From contig CAAHEN010000172.1 of the NCBI GenBank assembly GCA_900772575.1, positions 1 to 55,543 of the forward strand: a stretch of 55,543 nt of DNA. The letters run 5' to 3'. The notes beneath the pieces are model-generated. The model saw only the letters and a list, made by a program, of their open reading frames with translations. It was not told the DNA's origin and ran no database searches. The DNA is from Bacteroidaceae bacterium. Lineage in GTDB: Bacteria > Bacteroidota > Bacteroidia > Bacteroidales > Bacteroidaceae. This document shows positions 26,218 through 35,242 of the stretch, in pieces. The number at the start of each line of letters is the position of its first letter. The first letter of the stretch is position 1. The translations under genes and the position numbers were made by a program.

Positions 26218-26550
26218 ATGCAGACTCATAACAATACGCTCATAGCCGAATACTCGGCCTACGATTTCAAGGAAATGCCCGAACGCAAAAAGGTGAAATC
26301 GTGGCTCAACTCTGTGCCGGCATTTGCCAATACCAATGGTGGCAGCTTGTTTTATGGTGTCAATGATTATGGCGAGATTGTGGGGCCTTCTGACCCGCAA
26401 GGTGATGCCTTCGGTGGCTACGGGCGTATCATCCCCCCCCCTAACTGGACAATAACCGCCTATGGATTTCCCATCCATACCTTTTGCAGCACTCATCTTA
26501 CAAGTATTTCCCGCTTACTTCCCTGCTGCCTAGGCAAGTGCTCTTTCTAA
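26218..26550 (+). pseudogene. AlbA_2 (Schlafen-type) domain protein, truncated
   Basis: The first about 65 residues (TLIAEYSAYDFKEMPE, KVKSWLNSVPAFANTNGG, SLFYGVNDYGEIVG) are a typical AlbA_2 domain start, found in ATP-binding regulators and Schlafen-like proteins of 200-500 residues. The match stops near GDAFGG and a tract of nine C (26433-26441) follows; the remaining residues look non-homologous. I read it as a fragment left by deletion or frameshift. It lies 71 bases upstream of the helicase gene on the same strand. Confidence 0.6.
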
Positions 26551-26621
26551 GAGACAGCCCGGATGGGAGAAGGCAGAAAGGGAAAGAAGAATGGACGAAT
26601 GCCATAAATTGACAATACATT

Positions 26622-29600
26622 ATGATAACAAATAGCACCTTAATAGACAACTCTACAGATACTCTGAAAATGGTATCTGTAGTGGGTAATCTCATAGATG
26701 ATCCACGATGCCGATTGCTTAGAATTGCAACCGGATATTGGGATATACCTGGTACAGCTCTGTTGCTAGCAAACTTACAACAGTTTCTACAACGAGAGGG
26801 AACGAAGGTGCAAATACTAATTGGTTCTGACCCAGTAGTACGCGCTGCACAACAAAAGAATCCTCTTTATAAGGGAGTCCATACCCAAACTGATTATATC
26901 CGTTGTGACCTCCAGAATCTCGAAGTGAAAGAGGCTTATGTCGAAACTGTCAAGCTGTTAAAGGACTTTTGTCTTGCAGACTTTGACAACAGCCGAATTC
27001 AAATCAAGATGAGTGTAGAAAACGCCGTCGGAATCCAGCAGTTCTTTCATGCTAAAAGCTACATTTTCCTTGGTGCCAACTTTGCCAAGGGAATTGTCGG
27101 AAGCAGTAATTTCACGCAAAAGGGACTTGAAGGAAATTCCGAACTGAACTATTTGGAATGGGATAATGCAAAAGTTACGGCTGTGCCCAATGAGTACTCT
27201 AAGGCAAAGGGACATAATTATTGGTTTGATGAGAAATGGAGTATTGCAGAACCGTGGAACAAAACCTTCCTTGAAGAAGTGTTGCATGGCTCTCCCGTAG
27301 AGCAGCGTGCAGAAGAGGAAAAGAAAGAAGCAGAAAATGCTCCGCTTACTCCTTATGAATTATACATCAAACTGCTCAACTATAAGTTTGGCGAGGTTGT
27401 AGATCTCAATCAGCAACAACTACTTGAGAGCTACCTGCCAAATTCATACGATATCCTTGATTACCAATTGCAAGCCGTGCGTCAGTGTTTTGCCATTATG
27501 CAAGAGCATGGTGGCTTCATGCTTGCTGACGTGGTAGGATTAGGGAAGACCATTGTAGGTACATTGATTATAAAGCATTTCCTCACACTCCCAGAAGACG
27601 ATGGGCGTGAACGAAAAGTTCTGGTTATCACCCCACCGGCAATTATGTCTGCTTGGAAATCGACCATTGAGAAGTTCGATGAAGATACTGCCAACAAAAT
27701 TGAACCTCTCATAGATTTCGTCACTACTGGCAGCATCGGCAAATTGGTGGATGAGGAAGCTGATGGCGAAGATGACGATGAAGACACTGGCTCATTTTCT
27801 ACCGAATTAGACTATAAGAATTATGGCCTAATCCTGATTGACGAAAGTCACAAGTTTCGCAATAGTCAAACTTCGATGTACAAGTCCTTAGACAACCTTA
27901 TTGCACAAATAGGTTCTACTATGGGAGTATATCCGTTCATTGGCTTACTTTCAGCAACTCCTCAGAACAACCGTCCTTCTGACATACAGAATCAGCTTTA
28001 TCTTTTCGAGCGGAATCACTCTGACTGTACCCTTAAGAAAGCCAATGGAGGCAATCTTGAAAACTACTTCAATGATATCAATCACCGTTATGCAGCATTG
28101 ATTGCCATACCCAAGGGTGCGGATGGTCGCCCCATTGAACTGACGCCCGAGGAAAGACACCGTCGCTATGAGGAGCTTAAAAGCTTGTCATTGTCTGTAC
28201 GCAACTGCGTGCTGGAAGACATTCTAGTACGTCGAACCCGTACTGACATCATCAAGTACTATGAAGGTAGTGGCTTGACTTTCCCCAAAATAAGCGGTCC
28301 CCATATGCTTGAATATAAGATGGAAGAAGGATTGGCTAAACTCTTCGCCAAAACAATGGACGTAATCGCTACACAACTATGGGAAGAAAATGCTGGAACA
28401 TCCTGCTTGCATTATTATCGTTACCGTGCTATCGAATTCTTGATTGATCCGCAAATCAAGCAACTCTATAAAGGTGGTAATATTGATCCAGATCGCTTCT
28501 CTAAGCAATTGGCCCGTATAATGCAGATGAATCTTGTGAAGCGAATTGAAAGTAGCTTTACAGCTTTAAAGACTTCATTGGCCAACTTGCAACAATACAC
28601 CCAAAATATGATTGACATGTGGGAGGCTGATACGATTTTCATCTGTCCTGATATCAATATCAATGCCGAACTGGATAAAGAAAAGCGTTTTGAGCTGACT
28701 GGCCGACTCTGCACATTTGAAGAATGTGTCGCTGATATTCGAACTAAAATCGTAAAACTGGACGAAAAGGGCAAGAACGACAAACAGCGAAATCGTGAAC
28801 TGCACCGCTCTGATTTTAGATACGAATATATTTCGTTCCTTCGCCAGGATATAGCTCTCATCACCTATCTATATAATAAGTGGTGTGCCTATTCGGAAGA
28901 TCCCAAATTGGAGTGTTTCAAAGATAATCTACGTTCTGTACTTTTCGACGCCGAGCGCAATGAGGCGCAAAAGTTGGTAATCTTCAGTGAAGCAGTTGAT
29001 ACAGTGGACACAATCAACAGAGCCATAAAAGCGGTTGCGCCGAAACTCAAAGTCTTATCTATTACTGCAGCCAATCGTAAAGACAACGAGCATGTGATTC
29101 GCGAAAACTTCGATGCCAACTATGATGGGACATGGAAAGATGACTATCAGGTGATTGTAACAACAGAGGTTCTTGCCGAAGGAGTCAACTTGCACCGTGC
29201 CAACTGCATTCTTAACTACGATACACCTTGGAATTCCACCAGATTGATGCAGCGTATTGGCCGTGTCAACCGCATCGGTTCGAAAGCACCTTACGTATAT
29301 GTGTATAACTTCATGCCATCGGCTCAAGGTGATGAGCAGATTCAGCTTGTCCAAAAGGCACATACCAAACTGCAGGCATTCCATACGTTGTTTGGTGAAG
29401 ACTCTCAAGTGTTCAGCGATGAAGAGGAAGTAGCACATTACGACCTCAACACACAAATAAACGGTGAAGAGTCTCCAATGGAAAGGTACATTAACGAGCT
29501 AAAAGCATACAAAGCAGCCAATCCGGAACGCTTTCAATGCATTGTCGAGAAAGAAGATGGATTGGAGATGGCTATACCCAACGGTGATGATAAAAGTTAT

Positions 29601-30113
29601 TTTCTTGTTCGCAACAAGAAAATAACAGGCATGTTTGTATGTGTAGACGATTCGCTACATGCTTCTATTCTTTCAGGTGCAGATATGTATAATAGCTTCA
29701 AACCGGAAATAAATGCAGCAACTGGCCCTCTTCCCGATAATTGGGTAGAACGAAAGAGTAAAGCTGAATTGACTGTCAATCAGGCGCTGTCGAAGATGAA
29801 TATCCATACCAAGAATTCGGAAAAAGCAACGCAGGCAAAAGCCATTATCACAAGAATGAAGGATGAGCTGCCTTTGTCTGAAGAATCAAGACGAATTCTT
29901 GCCAACGCATTTAAGTTCGTCAACAAAGGAAACATTGATATTATCAAGAAGGTGATAGCCATTCATGAAGAGCATTCTGCTGACAATCACAGTTTGTTTG
30001 CTTTATCACAAAATGAAATAGATGACATCCTAAACCGGGAAATAGCCCAAGTGGTAGGCCACGTACAAGATCGCTATGGCAAAGCTGAGGTTTATATGGC
30101 ATTGACAAAATAG
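26622..30113 (+). CDS. PLD-nuclease / SNF2-type helicase fusion of a restriction or defence system
   Basis: 1163 residues. N-terminal domain (about 15-215) is phospholipase-D-like: the HAK motif near residue 142 (FFHAKSYIFLG) and GSSNFTQKGLEGNSELN form one HKD-type active site. Residues about 290-960 are a superfamily 2 SNF2-like helicase: Walker A DVVGLGKTIVG (near 306), LILIDESHKFRN (motif II, near 407), LLSATPQNN, and ILNYDTPWNSTRLMQRIGRVNRIGS (motif VI). An acidic insert (DEEADGEDDDEDTG) follows motif Ia. C-terminal about 150 residues unassigned. The methyltransferase gene starts 15 bases later. Inferred role: ATP-dependent DNA translocation and cleavage of unmodified DNA. Resembles DrmD-type helicases in part. 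Confidence 0.85.
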   Translation: MITNSTLIDNSTDTLKMVSVVGNLIDDPRCRLLRIATGYWDIPGTALLLANLQQFLQREGTKVQILIGSDPVVRAAQQKNPLYKGVHTQTDYIRCDLQNLEVKEAYVETVKLLKDFCLADFDNSRIQIKMSVENAVGIQQFFHAKSYIFLGANFAKGIVGSSNFTQKGLEGNSELNYLEWDNAKVTAVPNEYSKAKGHNYWFDEKWSIAEPWNKTFLEEVLHGSPVEQRAEEEKKEAENAPLTPYELYIKLLNYKFGEVVDLNQQQLLESYLPNSYDILDYQLQAVRQCFAIMQEHGGFMLADVVGLGKTIVGTLIIKHFLTLPEDDGRERKVLVITPPAIMSAWKSTIEKFDEDTANKIEPLIDFVTTGSIGKLVDEEADGEDDDEDTGSFSTELDYKNYGLILIDESHKFRNSQTSMYKSLDNLIAQIGSTMGVYPFIGLLSATPQNNRPSDIQNQLYLFERNHSDCTLKKANGGNLENYFNDINHRYAALIAIPKGADGRPIELTPEERHRRYEELKSLSLSVRNCVLEDILVRRTRTDIIKYYEGSGLTFPKISGPHMLEYKMEEGLAKLFAKTMDVIATQLWEENAGTSCLHYYRYRAIEFLIDPQIKQLYKGGNIDPDRFSKQLARIMQMNLVKRIESSFTALKTSLANLQQYTQNMIDMWEADTIFICPDININAELDKEKRFELTGRLCTFEECVADIRTKIVKLDEKGKNDKQRNRELHRSDFRYEYISFLRQDIALITYLYNKWCAYSEDPKLECFKDNLRSVLFDAERNEAQKLVIFSEAVDTVDTINRAIKAVAPKLKVLSITAANRKDNEHVIRENFDANYDGTWKDDYQVIVTTEVLAEGVNLHRANCILNYDTPWNSTRLMQRIGRVNRIGSKAPYVYVYNFMPSAQGDEQIQLVQKAHTKLQAFHTLFGEDSQVFSDEEEVAHYDLNTQINGEESPMERYINELKAYKAANPERFQCIVEKEDGLEMAIPNGDDKSYFLVRNKKITGMFVCVDDSLHASILSGADMYNSFKPEINAATGPLPDNWVERKSKAELTVNQALSKMNIHTKNSEKATQAKAIITRMKDELPLSEESRRILANAFKFVNKGNIDIIKKVIAIHEEHSADNHSLFALSQNEIDDILNREIAQVVGHVQDRYGKAEVYMALTK

Positions 30114-30128
30114 GCAGATTAAACAAAT

Positions 30129-33100
30129 ATGGAACTAAAAGAATATTTTCACCAACCCTACCAAGGGCGCAACTCGTTCCTTGAGTATGTTATCTTCCCC
30201 ATCTTTGGCGAAAAATTTGACGATGGTTATGATGAATCACTCCTTGAAAACGACAAGAAATTGAGAGATGCTGCTAAGGCTGTAGGTATTGCTTCAATAT
30301 GTCACATCGGCACCATCGACATCGACTTCAGCCCCATCAATATCTTTGATATTCATGTAGACAATCATGTAGTGCTAGGGCGCAATCGAGCAGGCGTACA
30401 GCAATTGGTTCGTCGTATTATGTCCACCTATTCATCAGCCTTCATGATATTCCATTATGATGATTCTGATGTATGGGATTGGCGTTTTACGTTTTGCAGT
30501 AAGCGTGGCAACAATGACGAGGTCACGGACAACAAGCGTTATACCTTCCTTCTTGGCCCGGGACAATCCTGTCGCACGGCAGCTGAGAATTTCACCAAGT
30601 TACTCCAAAAGAATGGTGATATTCAATTGAAGGATATCGAAAGTGCCTTCGACGTTGAAGCTCTCAGCAATGAGTTCTTTGAAAAATACAAAGGGCATTA
30701 TGAGCGTTTTGTTGAATACATTACGGGTAAACGCTTTGTTAAGCAAGGCGGCAAATGGGTCGAAAAATCTTTTGGCGAGCCACATCCTGAAATGTATCCT
30801 GCGTTTGGCAGTGATAACAAGTGCGTACGCGACTATGTAAAGAAGCTCCTTGGACGTATTGTGTTCTTACACTTCCTCCAAAAGAAAGGGTGGCTGGGTG
30901 TGCCCATTGATGGTAAATGGGGCGAAGGCGACAAACAGTTCATGAAGCATCTGTATGAATACGCCTCGAAAGAGCAACAAGATGATTATTTGGATGCGGT
31001 ATTGGAACCGCTGTTTGCAGATGGTCTTGATAAAAGAAGCGATGATAACATCTTCGACACCCACGTTGCTTTTCCTTACGGTTCAAAGTTGAAGGTGCCT
31101 TATCTGAATGGTGGTCTCTTCGAACGAGACAACCTCGATGAGATACCCACCCGCTTCCCCGCAGAGTTCTTTGGCGACTTGTTGGAATTCCTCTATCAGT
31201 ACAACTTCACCATCGATGAAAACGATCCCAATGATGCCGAAGTAGGTGTCGATCCTGAAATGTTGGGCCGTATCTTTGAAAACCTACTTGAAGACAACAA
31301 GGATAAAGGTGCATACTATACGCCAAAGGAGATTGTTCGTTACATGTGTCGTGAGAGCTTGGTTTCTTACCTTACTACCCATTCGATTAATGCCGACAAC
31401 ACACGTTCTCGTAAAGAGGAAGAAACAAGGTTCCGTAAACTATTAACCGCACCAGAGACAATCGATCCAAAGCTGACTGAACAGGAGAAAACAGAGTTCG
31501 GTGACATTTTGCGTGAAGTTCGTATCTGTGACCCAGCTATCGGTTCGGGTGCTTTCCCAATGGGATTGCTCAATGAACTGGTGCACGCTCGCATCTTTAT
31601 AGGCGCTTGGGCCAAAAGCACTGATGGGAGTATGCTCATTGATGATTATGCAGCCTTGAAACGTGAAATAGTCTGCGATAATATCTATGGAGTGGATATT
31701 GAGCGCGATGCTATCGACATAGCACGCCTTCGCTTTTGGCTGAGTATTATCGTGGATGAGCATGAGCCTCGCCCACTGCCCAATCTTGACTACAAGATTA
31801 TGCAAGGGAATTCACTTATCACAACCTTTGCAGGCGAACTCGTGAATCTTGATACCAAGGGGCAGCAGCATGACAATACTGTTAAGATGAAAAAAGAGAA
31901 GATGCATCTGTTTGAGCTGAAGCAACAGTATTATAATGCTTCCGGAAATCGTAAATATCAGTTGGATGTAGATATCAAGAACAGCATTCTTCAACTCATC
32001 TCACTACAGTTAGACTATGAGATGAGAAGTTGGCATAATGCTCACGTGACACAAAGTGATCTCTTTGAAAATTCTGAGAACAAACTATCTTTTTCTCAAA
32101 TCAAGGCCGACTTGCCCGAGGACAGACTTCGTATCATAGAAATAGGACAAGCCATTCGCCAACGTTTGGCTGATACATCCATACCTCTACAGGAACGTGC
32201 GCAAACAGATATCAGATTCTTCGACTGGCGCATCATGTTTACCGAGGTCTTCAATCGTCCTTCAGGTGAAAATGGCTTTGATATTGTGATAGGCAATCCG
32301 CCTTATGTACAGCTTCACAGTAATGGTGGTGAATTGGCAGGACAATTTGAGAACTGCCAATTTGAGACCTTTGCCCGCACGGGTGATATCTATTGCCTGT
32401 TCTATGAGAAGGGATGGCAACTTCTTAAACAGGGCGGTGACTTGTGCTTCATTACATCCAACAAATGGATGCGTGCAGGTTATGGTGAGAAGACCAGGGC
32501 TTTCTTAGCACAGAAAACGAATCCAAAACTATTGATAGATTTTGCTGGCACGAAGATATTTGATTCCGTTACGGTTGATACCAATATCCTCCTGTTTAGC
32601 AAAGAAGGAAATGCGCATCAGACTATTTGCGCTGTAACAGACAAGCAGAACAAAAGTTGCCTCAATAATTTGAGCGATTTTGTGCAACAACAGCATTGTG
32701 TGTGCGGATTTGATTCTTCCGAATCGTGGGTTATTCTTTCACCAATAGAAATGAGCATCAAACGGAAGATAGAATCTGTAGGAATCCCTCTTAAGGACTG
32801 GAATATCCAAATCAATTATGGTATTAAGACGGGGTATAATGACGCATTCATTATCTCTACAGAGAAGCGTGATGAGATACTTGCCAATTGCGCCGCTGAG
32901 GACGAGCGTACTCGTACGGCTAAACTTATTCGACCGATTTTAAGAGGTCGAGATATTAAGCGGTATGGGTATGAATGGGCAGGGCTGTATTTGATTGCAA
33001 CCTTTCCATCGCTTCATTACGATATAGAGCTATATCCAGCTCTCAAAGCTTACCTTCTGACCTTCGGCATTGAACGGCTTGAGCAAACTGGTAAAACTCA

Positions 33101-33566
33101 TATCGTTGATGGAGAGAATATTAAATCTAGGAAAAAGACTAATAATAAATGGTTTGAGGTTCAAGATAGCATAAGTTATTGGGAGGATTTTTCTAAGCAA
33201 CAAATCGTATGGATTGAACTATCAGATGAACCAAAGTTTGCTTTGGCTGAAAATGTCACCTCTGTCAACACGGTATTCTTCTTAACTGGTGAGCATGTAT
33301 TGCATCTACTTGGGCTGTTGAACTCAAAACTGATAACGTGGTATTTTCATCATTGTATAGGAACCACTTCTGGTGTTGGAACCAATCGATGGCTTAAATA
33401 TACTATAGAGCAAATACCTATGGTTCCTGCTGATGAAGAATTGGAGACGCTTGTTGCTGGCATTTCCAATAATTATACTGATTGTGAAAACATCCAGATC
33501 GACAAACTAGTTTGTAAACTCTATAATTTGACAGAAGGGGAATTTAATTTCATAAACAGACAATAA
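30129..33566 (+). CDS. Eco57I-like adenine DNA methyltransferase with exchangeable C-terminal specificity domain
   Basis: 1145 residues. N-terminal region (about 1-380) resembles that of type IIG-like proteins but shows no convincing PD-(D/E)xK nuclease. Methyltransferase core: GAYYTPKEIVRYMCRE, motif I CDPAIGSGAFPMGLLNEL (near 467), YGVDIERDAIDIARLRFWL, and motif IV FDIVIGNPPYVQL (near 722), which predicts N6-adenine methylation. From about residue 849 (SDFVQQQHCVCGF) a TaqI-like specificity domain begins, ending with HLLGLLNSKLITWYF. The DNA encoding this junction (32672-32710) is repeated inverted at 34401-34439, so the last about 297 residues can be swapped. Expected to act with the upstream helicase. 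Confidence 0.88.
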   Translation: MELKEYFHQPYQGRNSFLEYVIFPIFGEKFDDGYDESLLENDKKLRDAAKAVGIASICHIGTIDIDFSPINIFDIHVDNHVVLGRNRAGVQQLVRRIMSTYSSAFMIFHYDDSDVWDWRFTFCSKRGNNDEVTDNKRYTFLLGPGQSCRTAAENFTKLLQKNGDIQLKDIESAFDVEALSNEFFEKYKGHYERFVEYITGKRFVKQGGKWVEKSFGEPHPEMYPAFGSDNKCVRDYVKKLLGRIVFLHFLQKKGWLGVPIDGKWGEGDKQFMKHLYEYASKEQQDDYLDAVLEPLFADGLDKRSDDNIFDTHVAFPYGSKLKVPYLNGGLFERDNLDEIPTRFPAEFFGDLLEFLYQYNFTIDENDPNDAEVGVDPEMLGRIFENLLEDNKDKGAYYTPKEIVRYMCRESLVSYLTTHSINADNTRSRKEEETRFRKLLTAPETIDPKLTEQEKTEFGDILREVRICDPAIGSGAFPMGLLNELVHARIFIGAWAKSTDGSMLIDDYAALKREIVCDNIYGVDIERDAIDIARLRFWLSIIVDEHEPRPLPNLDYKIMQGNSLITTFAGELVNLDTKGQQHDNTVKMKKEKMHLFELKQQYYNASGNRKYQLDVDIKNSILQLISLQLDYEMRSWHNAHVTQSDLFENSENKLSFSQIKADLPEDRLRIIEIGQAIRQRLADTSIPLQERAQTDIRFFDWRIMFTEVFNRPSGENGFDIVIGNPPYVQLHSNGGELAGQFENCQFETFARTGDIYCLFYEKGWQLLKQGGDLCFITSNKWMRAGYGEKTRAFLAQKTNPKLLIDFAGTKIFDSVTVDTNILLFSKEGNAHQTICAVTDKQNKSCLNNLSDFVQQQHCVCGFDSSESWVILSPIEMSIKRKIESVGIPLKDWNIQINYGIKTGYNDAFIISTEKRDEILANCAAEDERTRTAKLIRPILRGRDIKRYGYEWAGLYLIATFPSLHYDIELYPALKAYLLTFGIERLEQTGKTHIVDGENIKSRKKTNNKWFEVQDSISYWEDFSKQQIVWIELSDEPKFALAENVTSVNTVFFLTGEHVLHLLGLLNSKLITWYFHHCIGTTSGVGTNRWLKYTIEQIPMVPADEELETLVAGISNNYTDCENIQIDKLVCKLYNLTEGEFNFINRQ
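32672..32710 (+). repeat. 39-bp inverted repeat, left copy (recombination site inside the methyltransferase gene)
   Basis: Identical to the reverse complement of 34401-34439. It encodes SDFVQQQHCVCGF at residues about 849-861. The sequences outside it differ between the copies. In both copies the reading frame enters the repeat in the same phase, so recombination keeps the frame. Confidence 0.9.
32896..32939 (+). repeat. Second conserved block shared by the two specificity cassettes, left copy
   Basis: 44 bases matching the reverse complement of 34172-34215 with a single mismatch. It encodes EDERTRTA-LIRPI. DNA between it and the first repeat is only moderately similar, so this is a distinct island of identity and a possible alternative crossover point. 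Confidence 0.7.
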
Positions 33567-33580
33567 GTGCAAAGGGATTA

Positions 33581-34447
33581 CTACCTACTAACTTCCTCAA
33601 TGTAAGCAATCTCGTCATTGTCTAATCCATATAATTCATAAACTAAAGCATCGATTTTAGAATCATCCTTAGTCAAAGTTCCTACTTCTAATGCTGAAAT
33701 AAGATTTTTATCTGCATATAGAGGAATAGGTATTTTTTCAACAAACATAGGCTTGTATTCGAAATACCCTCCGTTACGCGTAACGCCAAGTTGTCTAATA
33801 TAATAATCTGCTAACTTTGAATTAAGGATCGCTAAAAGGAATTTAGATGCAGGGACGATCATAGGTGAAGGCGCATTGATAAAAGCAAAGTCTTCTACTA
33901 AAGCGTAGCTGGCCCTTAGATTTAAATTTCCCCATACTATCTTTGGCTTAGAAAAATCCTCCAAATAAGCGCAGTTACGTAGATTGTATGGAGTCTCTCC
34001 CTTATCGGCTCGTCTTGATATTTTATCCCAATATTGGTCTAAATGGGCTTTGATGGCGGGGTAGTCTTCTATGTGGATTCTTTCTAGCTTTCCCTTAATA
34101 CCATTATGCGTATTGATAAGCCACAAATCTGCCCACTCATATGCGTATCTTTTAATGTCCCTGCCACGAAGAATCGGTCGAATAAGTTCAGCCGTACGAG
34201 TACGCTCGTCCTCAGTAGCACAATTAGACAGAATTTCATCACGCTTTTCGGTCGAGATAATAAAGGCCTCATTGTAGCCAGTGAGGACACCGCGATAAAT
34301 ATTGATGTCCCAATCTTTAAGCGGAGTGCCAACTGATTCGATTTTCTGTTTAATGCTCTGCTCTATAGGAGATAGAACCACCCAACTATCACTTGTCGAG
34401 AATCCGCACACACAATGCTGTTGTTGCACAAAATCGCTCCATATCAT
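33581..34447 (-). CDS. Silent alternative specificity (TRD) cassette of the methyltransferase
   Basis: 288 codons, tail to tail with the methyltransferase gene (14 bases between the stops). It aligns with methyltransferase residues 849-1145: near-identical over SDFVQQQHCVCGF and DERTRTAELIRPILRGRDIKRY, divergent afterwards (NTHNGIKGKLERIHIEDYPA against SLHYDIELYPALKAYLLTFG), ending in a similar AILNSKLADYYIRQLG element. This is what two target-recognition domains with different specificity look like. The frame opens with ATG ATA TGG before the repeat and overlaps the invertase stop by ATGA, so it might also be translated as a free protein. Confidence 0.85.
   Translation of the reverse strand: MIWSDFVQQQHCVCGFSTSDSWVVLSPIEQSIKQKIESVGTPLKDWDINIYRGVLTGYNEAFIISTEKRDEILSNCATEDERTRTAELIRPILRGRDIKRYAYEWADLWLINTHNGIKGKLERIHIEDYPAIKAHLDQYWDKISRRADKGETPYNLRNCAYLEDFSKPKIVWGNLNLRASYALVEDFAFINAPSPMIVPASKFLLAILNSKLADYYIRQLGVTRNGGYFEYKPMFVEKIPIPLYADKNLISALEVGTLTKDDSKIDALVYELYGLDNDEIAYIEEVSR
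34172..34215 (-). repeat. Second conserved block of the specificity cassettes, right copy
   Basis: Inverted counterpart of 32896-32939 with one mismatch; encodes EDERTRTAELIRPI. Confidence 0.7.
34401..34439 (-). repeat. 39-bp inverted repeat, right copy
   Basis: Perfect reverse complement of 32672-32710. Together they bound a segment of about 1.77 kb containing both alternative specificity domains. Located just downstream of the invertase gene's stop codon. Confidence 0.9.
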
Positions 34448-35058
34448 TCAGCATCTATAGATATAAAGTTCTTGATGTATCTAGCCAAGGTATTTCTATC
34501 AACCTTACAAATTTTTGCGACTTGACGCTGAGAGACATCGTTTTTTAGAAGCTCCTCAATGAGCGTTCGCTTTGCATGTAGTTTATACTTTTCAGGAGAA
34601 GTCTTTTTGCCCTTGGGCCGGCCAAGCACTACACCCTCCGCTTTTTTCCTTGCCAAGGCCTCCTTCGTGCGTTGCGAAATAAGATTGCGTTCAATTTCGG
34701 CTGACAACCCAAAAGCGAAGGCGAGCACCTTGCTCTGGATATCATCGCCGAGACGATAATTATCTTTGATGGTCCAGACGCGACACTCCTTGGTCATGCA
34801 AATGTTTAGAATCTCCATGATCATGAAAAGGTTACGCCCCAGACGGGACAGCTCAGCACAGATGATAAGGTCATCCTTCTGAACCTGTTCCAAGAGTTTG
34901 CCCAACTCACGTTTGCTGTAAGATTTAATACCGCTAATGGTCTCCTCAATCCAGCCGTCTATTTTGAGATTCTCACGCTCACAGAAATTGTTGATTTCAA
35001 AACGTTGGTTCTCTACTGTTTGCTTGTCACTGCTGACACGAATATAACCATAAATCAT
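34444..35058 (-). CDS. Serine site-specific recombinase (DNA invertase, Hin/Mpi type)
   Basis: 204 residues, the normal length of a small serine invertase. Catalytic domain: YGYIRVSSDKQTVENQR with the nucleophile Ser9, ICAELSRLGRNLFMIMEIL with the conserved Arg pair, and EIERNLISQRTKEALARKKAEG in the long E helix. C-terminal helix-turn-helix: VSQRQVAKICKVDRNTLARYIKN. Ends 4 bases into the silent cassette start (ATGA overlap) and 5 bases from the 39-bp repeat. Position and family indicate that it inverts the specificity segment. Such enzymes often need an enhancer protein (Fis-like) or act alone in Bacteroides; not determinable here. Confidence 0.9.
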   Translation of the reverse strand: MIYGYIRVSSDKQTVENQRFEINNFCERENLKIDGWIEETISGIKSYSKRELGKLLEQVQKDDLIICAELSRLGRNLFMIMEILNICMTKECRVWTIKDNYRLGDDIQSKVLAFAFGLSAEIERNLISQRTKEALARKKAEGVVLGRPKGKKTSPEKYKLHAKRTLIEELLKNDVSQRQVAKICKVDRNTLARYIKNFISIDAE

Positions 35059-35242
35059 AATTGATGCATTCTAATTAGTTCGACATTTATTTGTAGGGAA
35101 TCGTCTCCTCATTATAATGTAGAAATAATTATAGAGTAATTGCAATGCAATGTGTGCAGCGGGCTTCTCATTCGCAATGCCTCTGTCTCTTTCCTGCCAA
35201 TTTGCAGAGTGCAGGCATTTACCGCAATATTATTCCTCTATT

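Noticed and set aside
30129..33566. Single-chain type IIG restriction enzyme with its own nuclease
   Set aside because: No convincing PD-(D/E)xK pattern is seen in the N-terminal third; the PLD motif of the neighbouring helicase is a better nuclease candidate.
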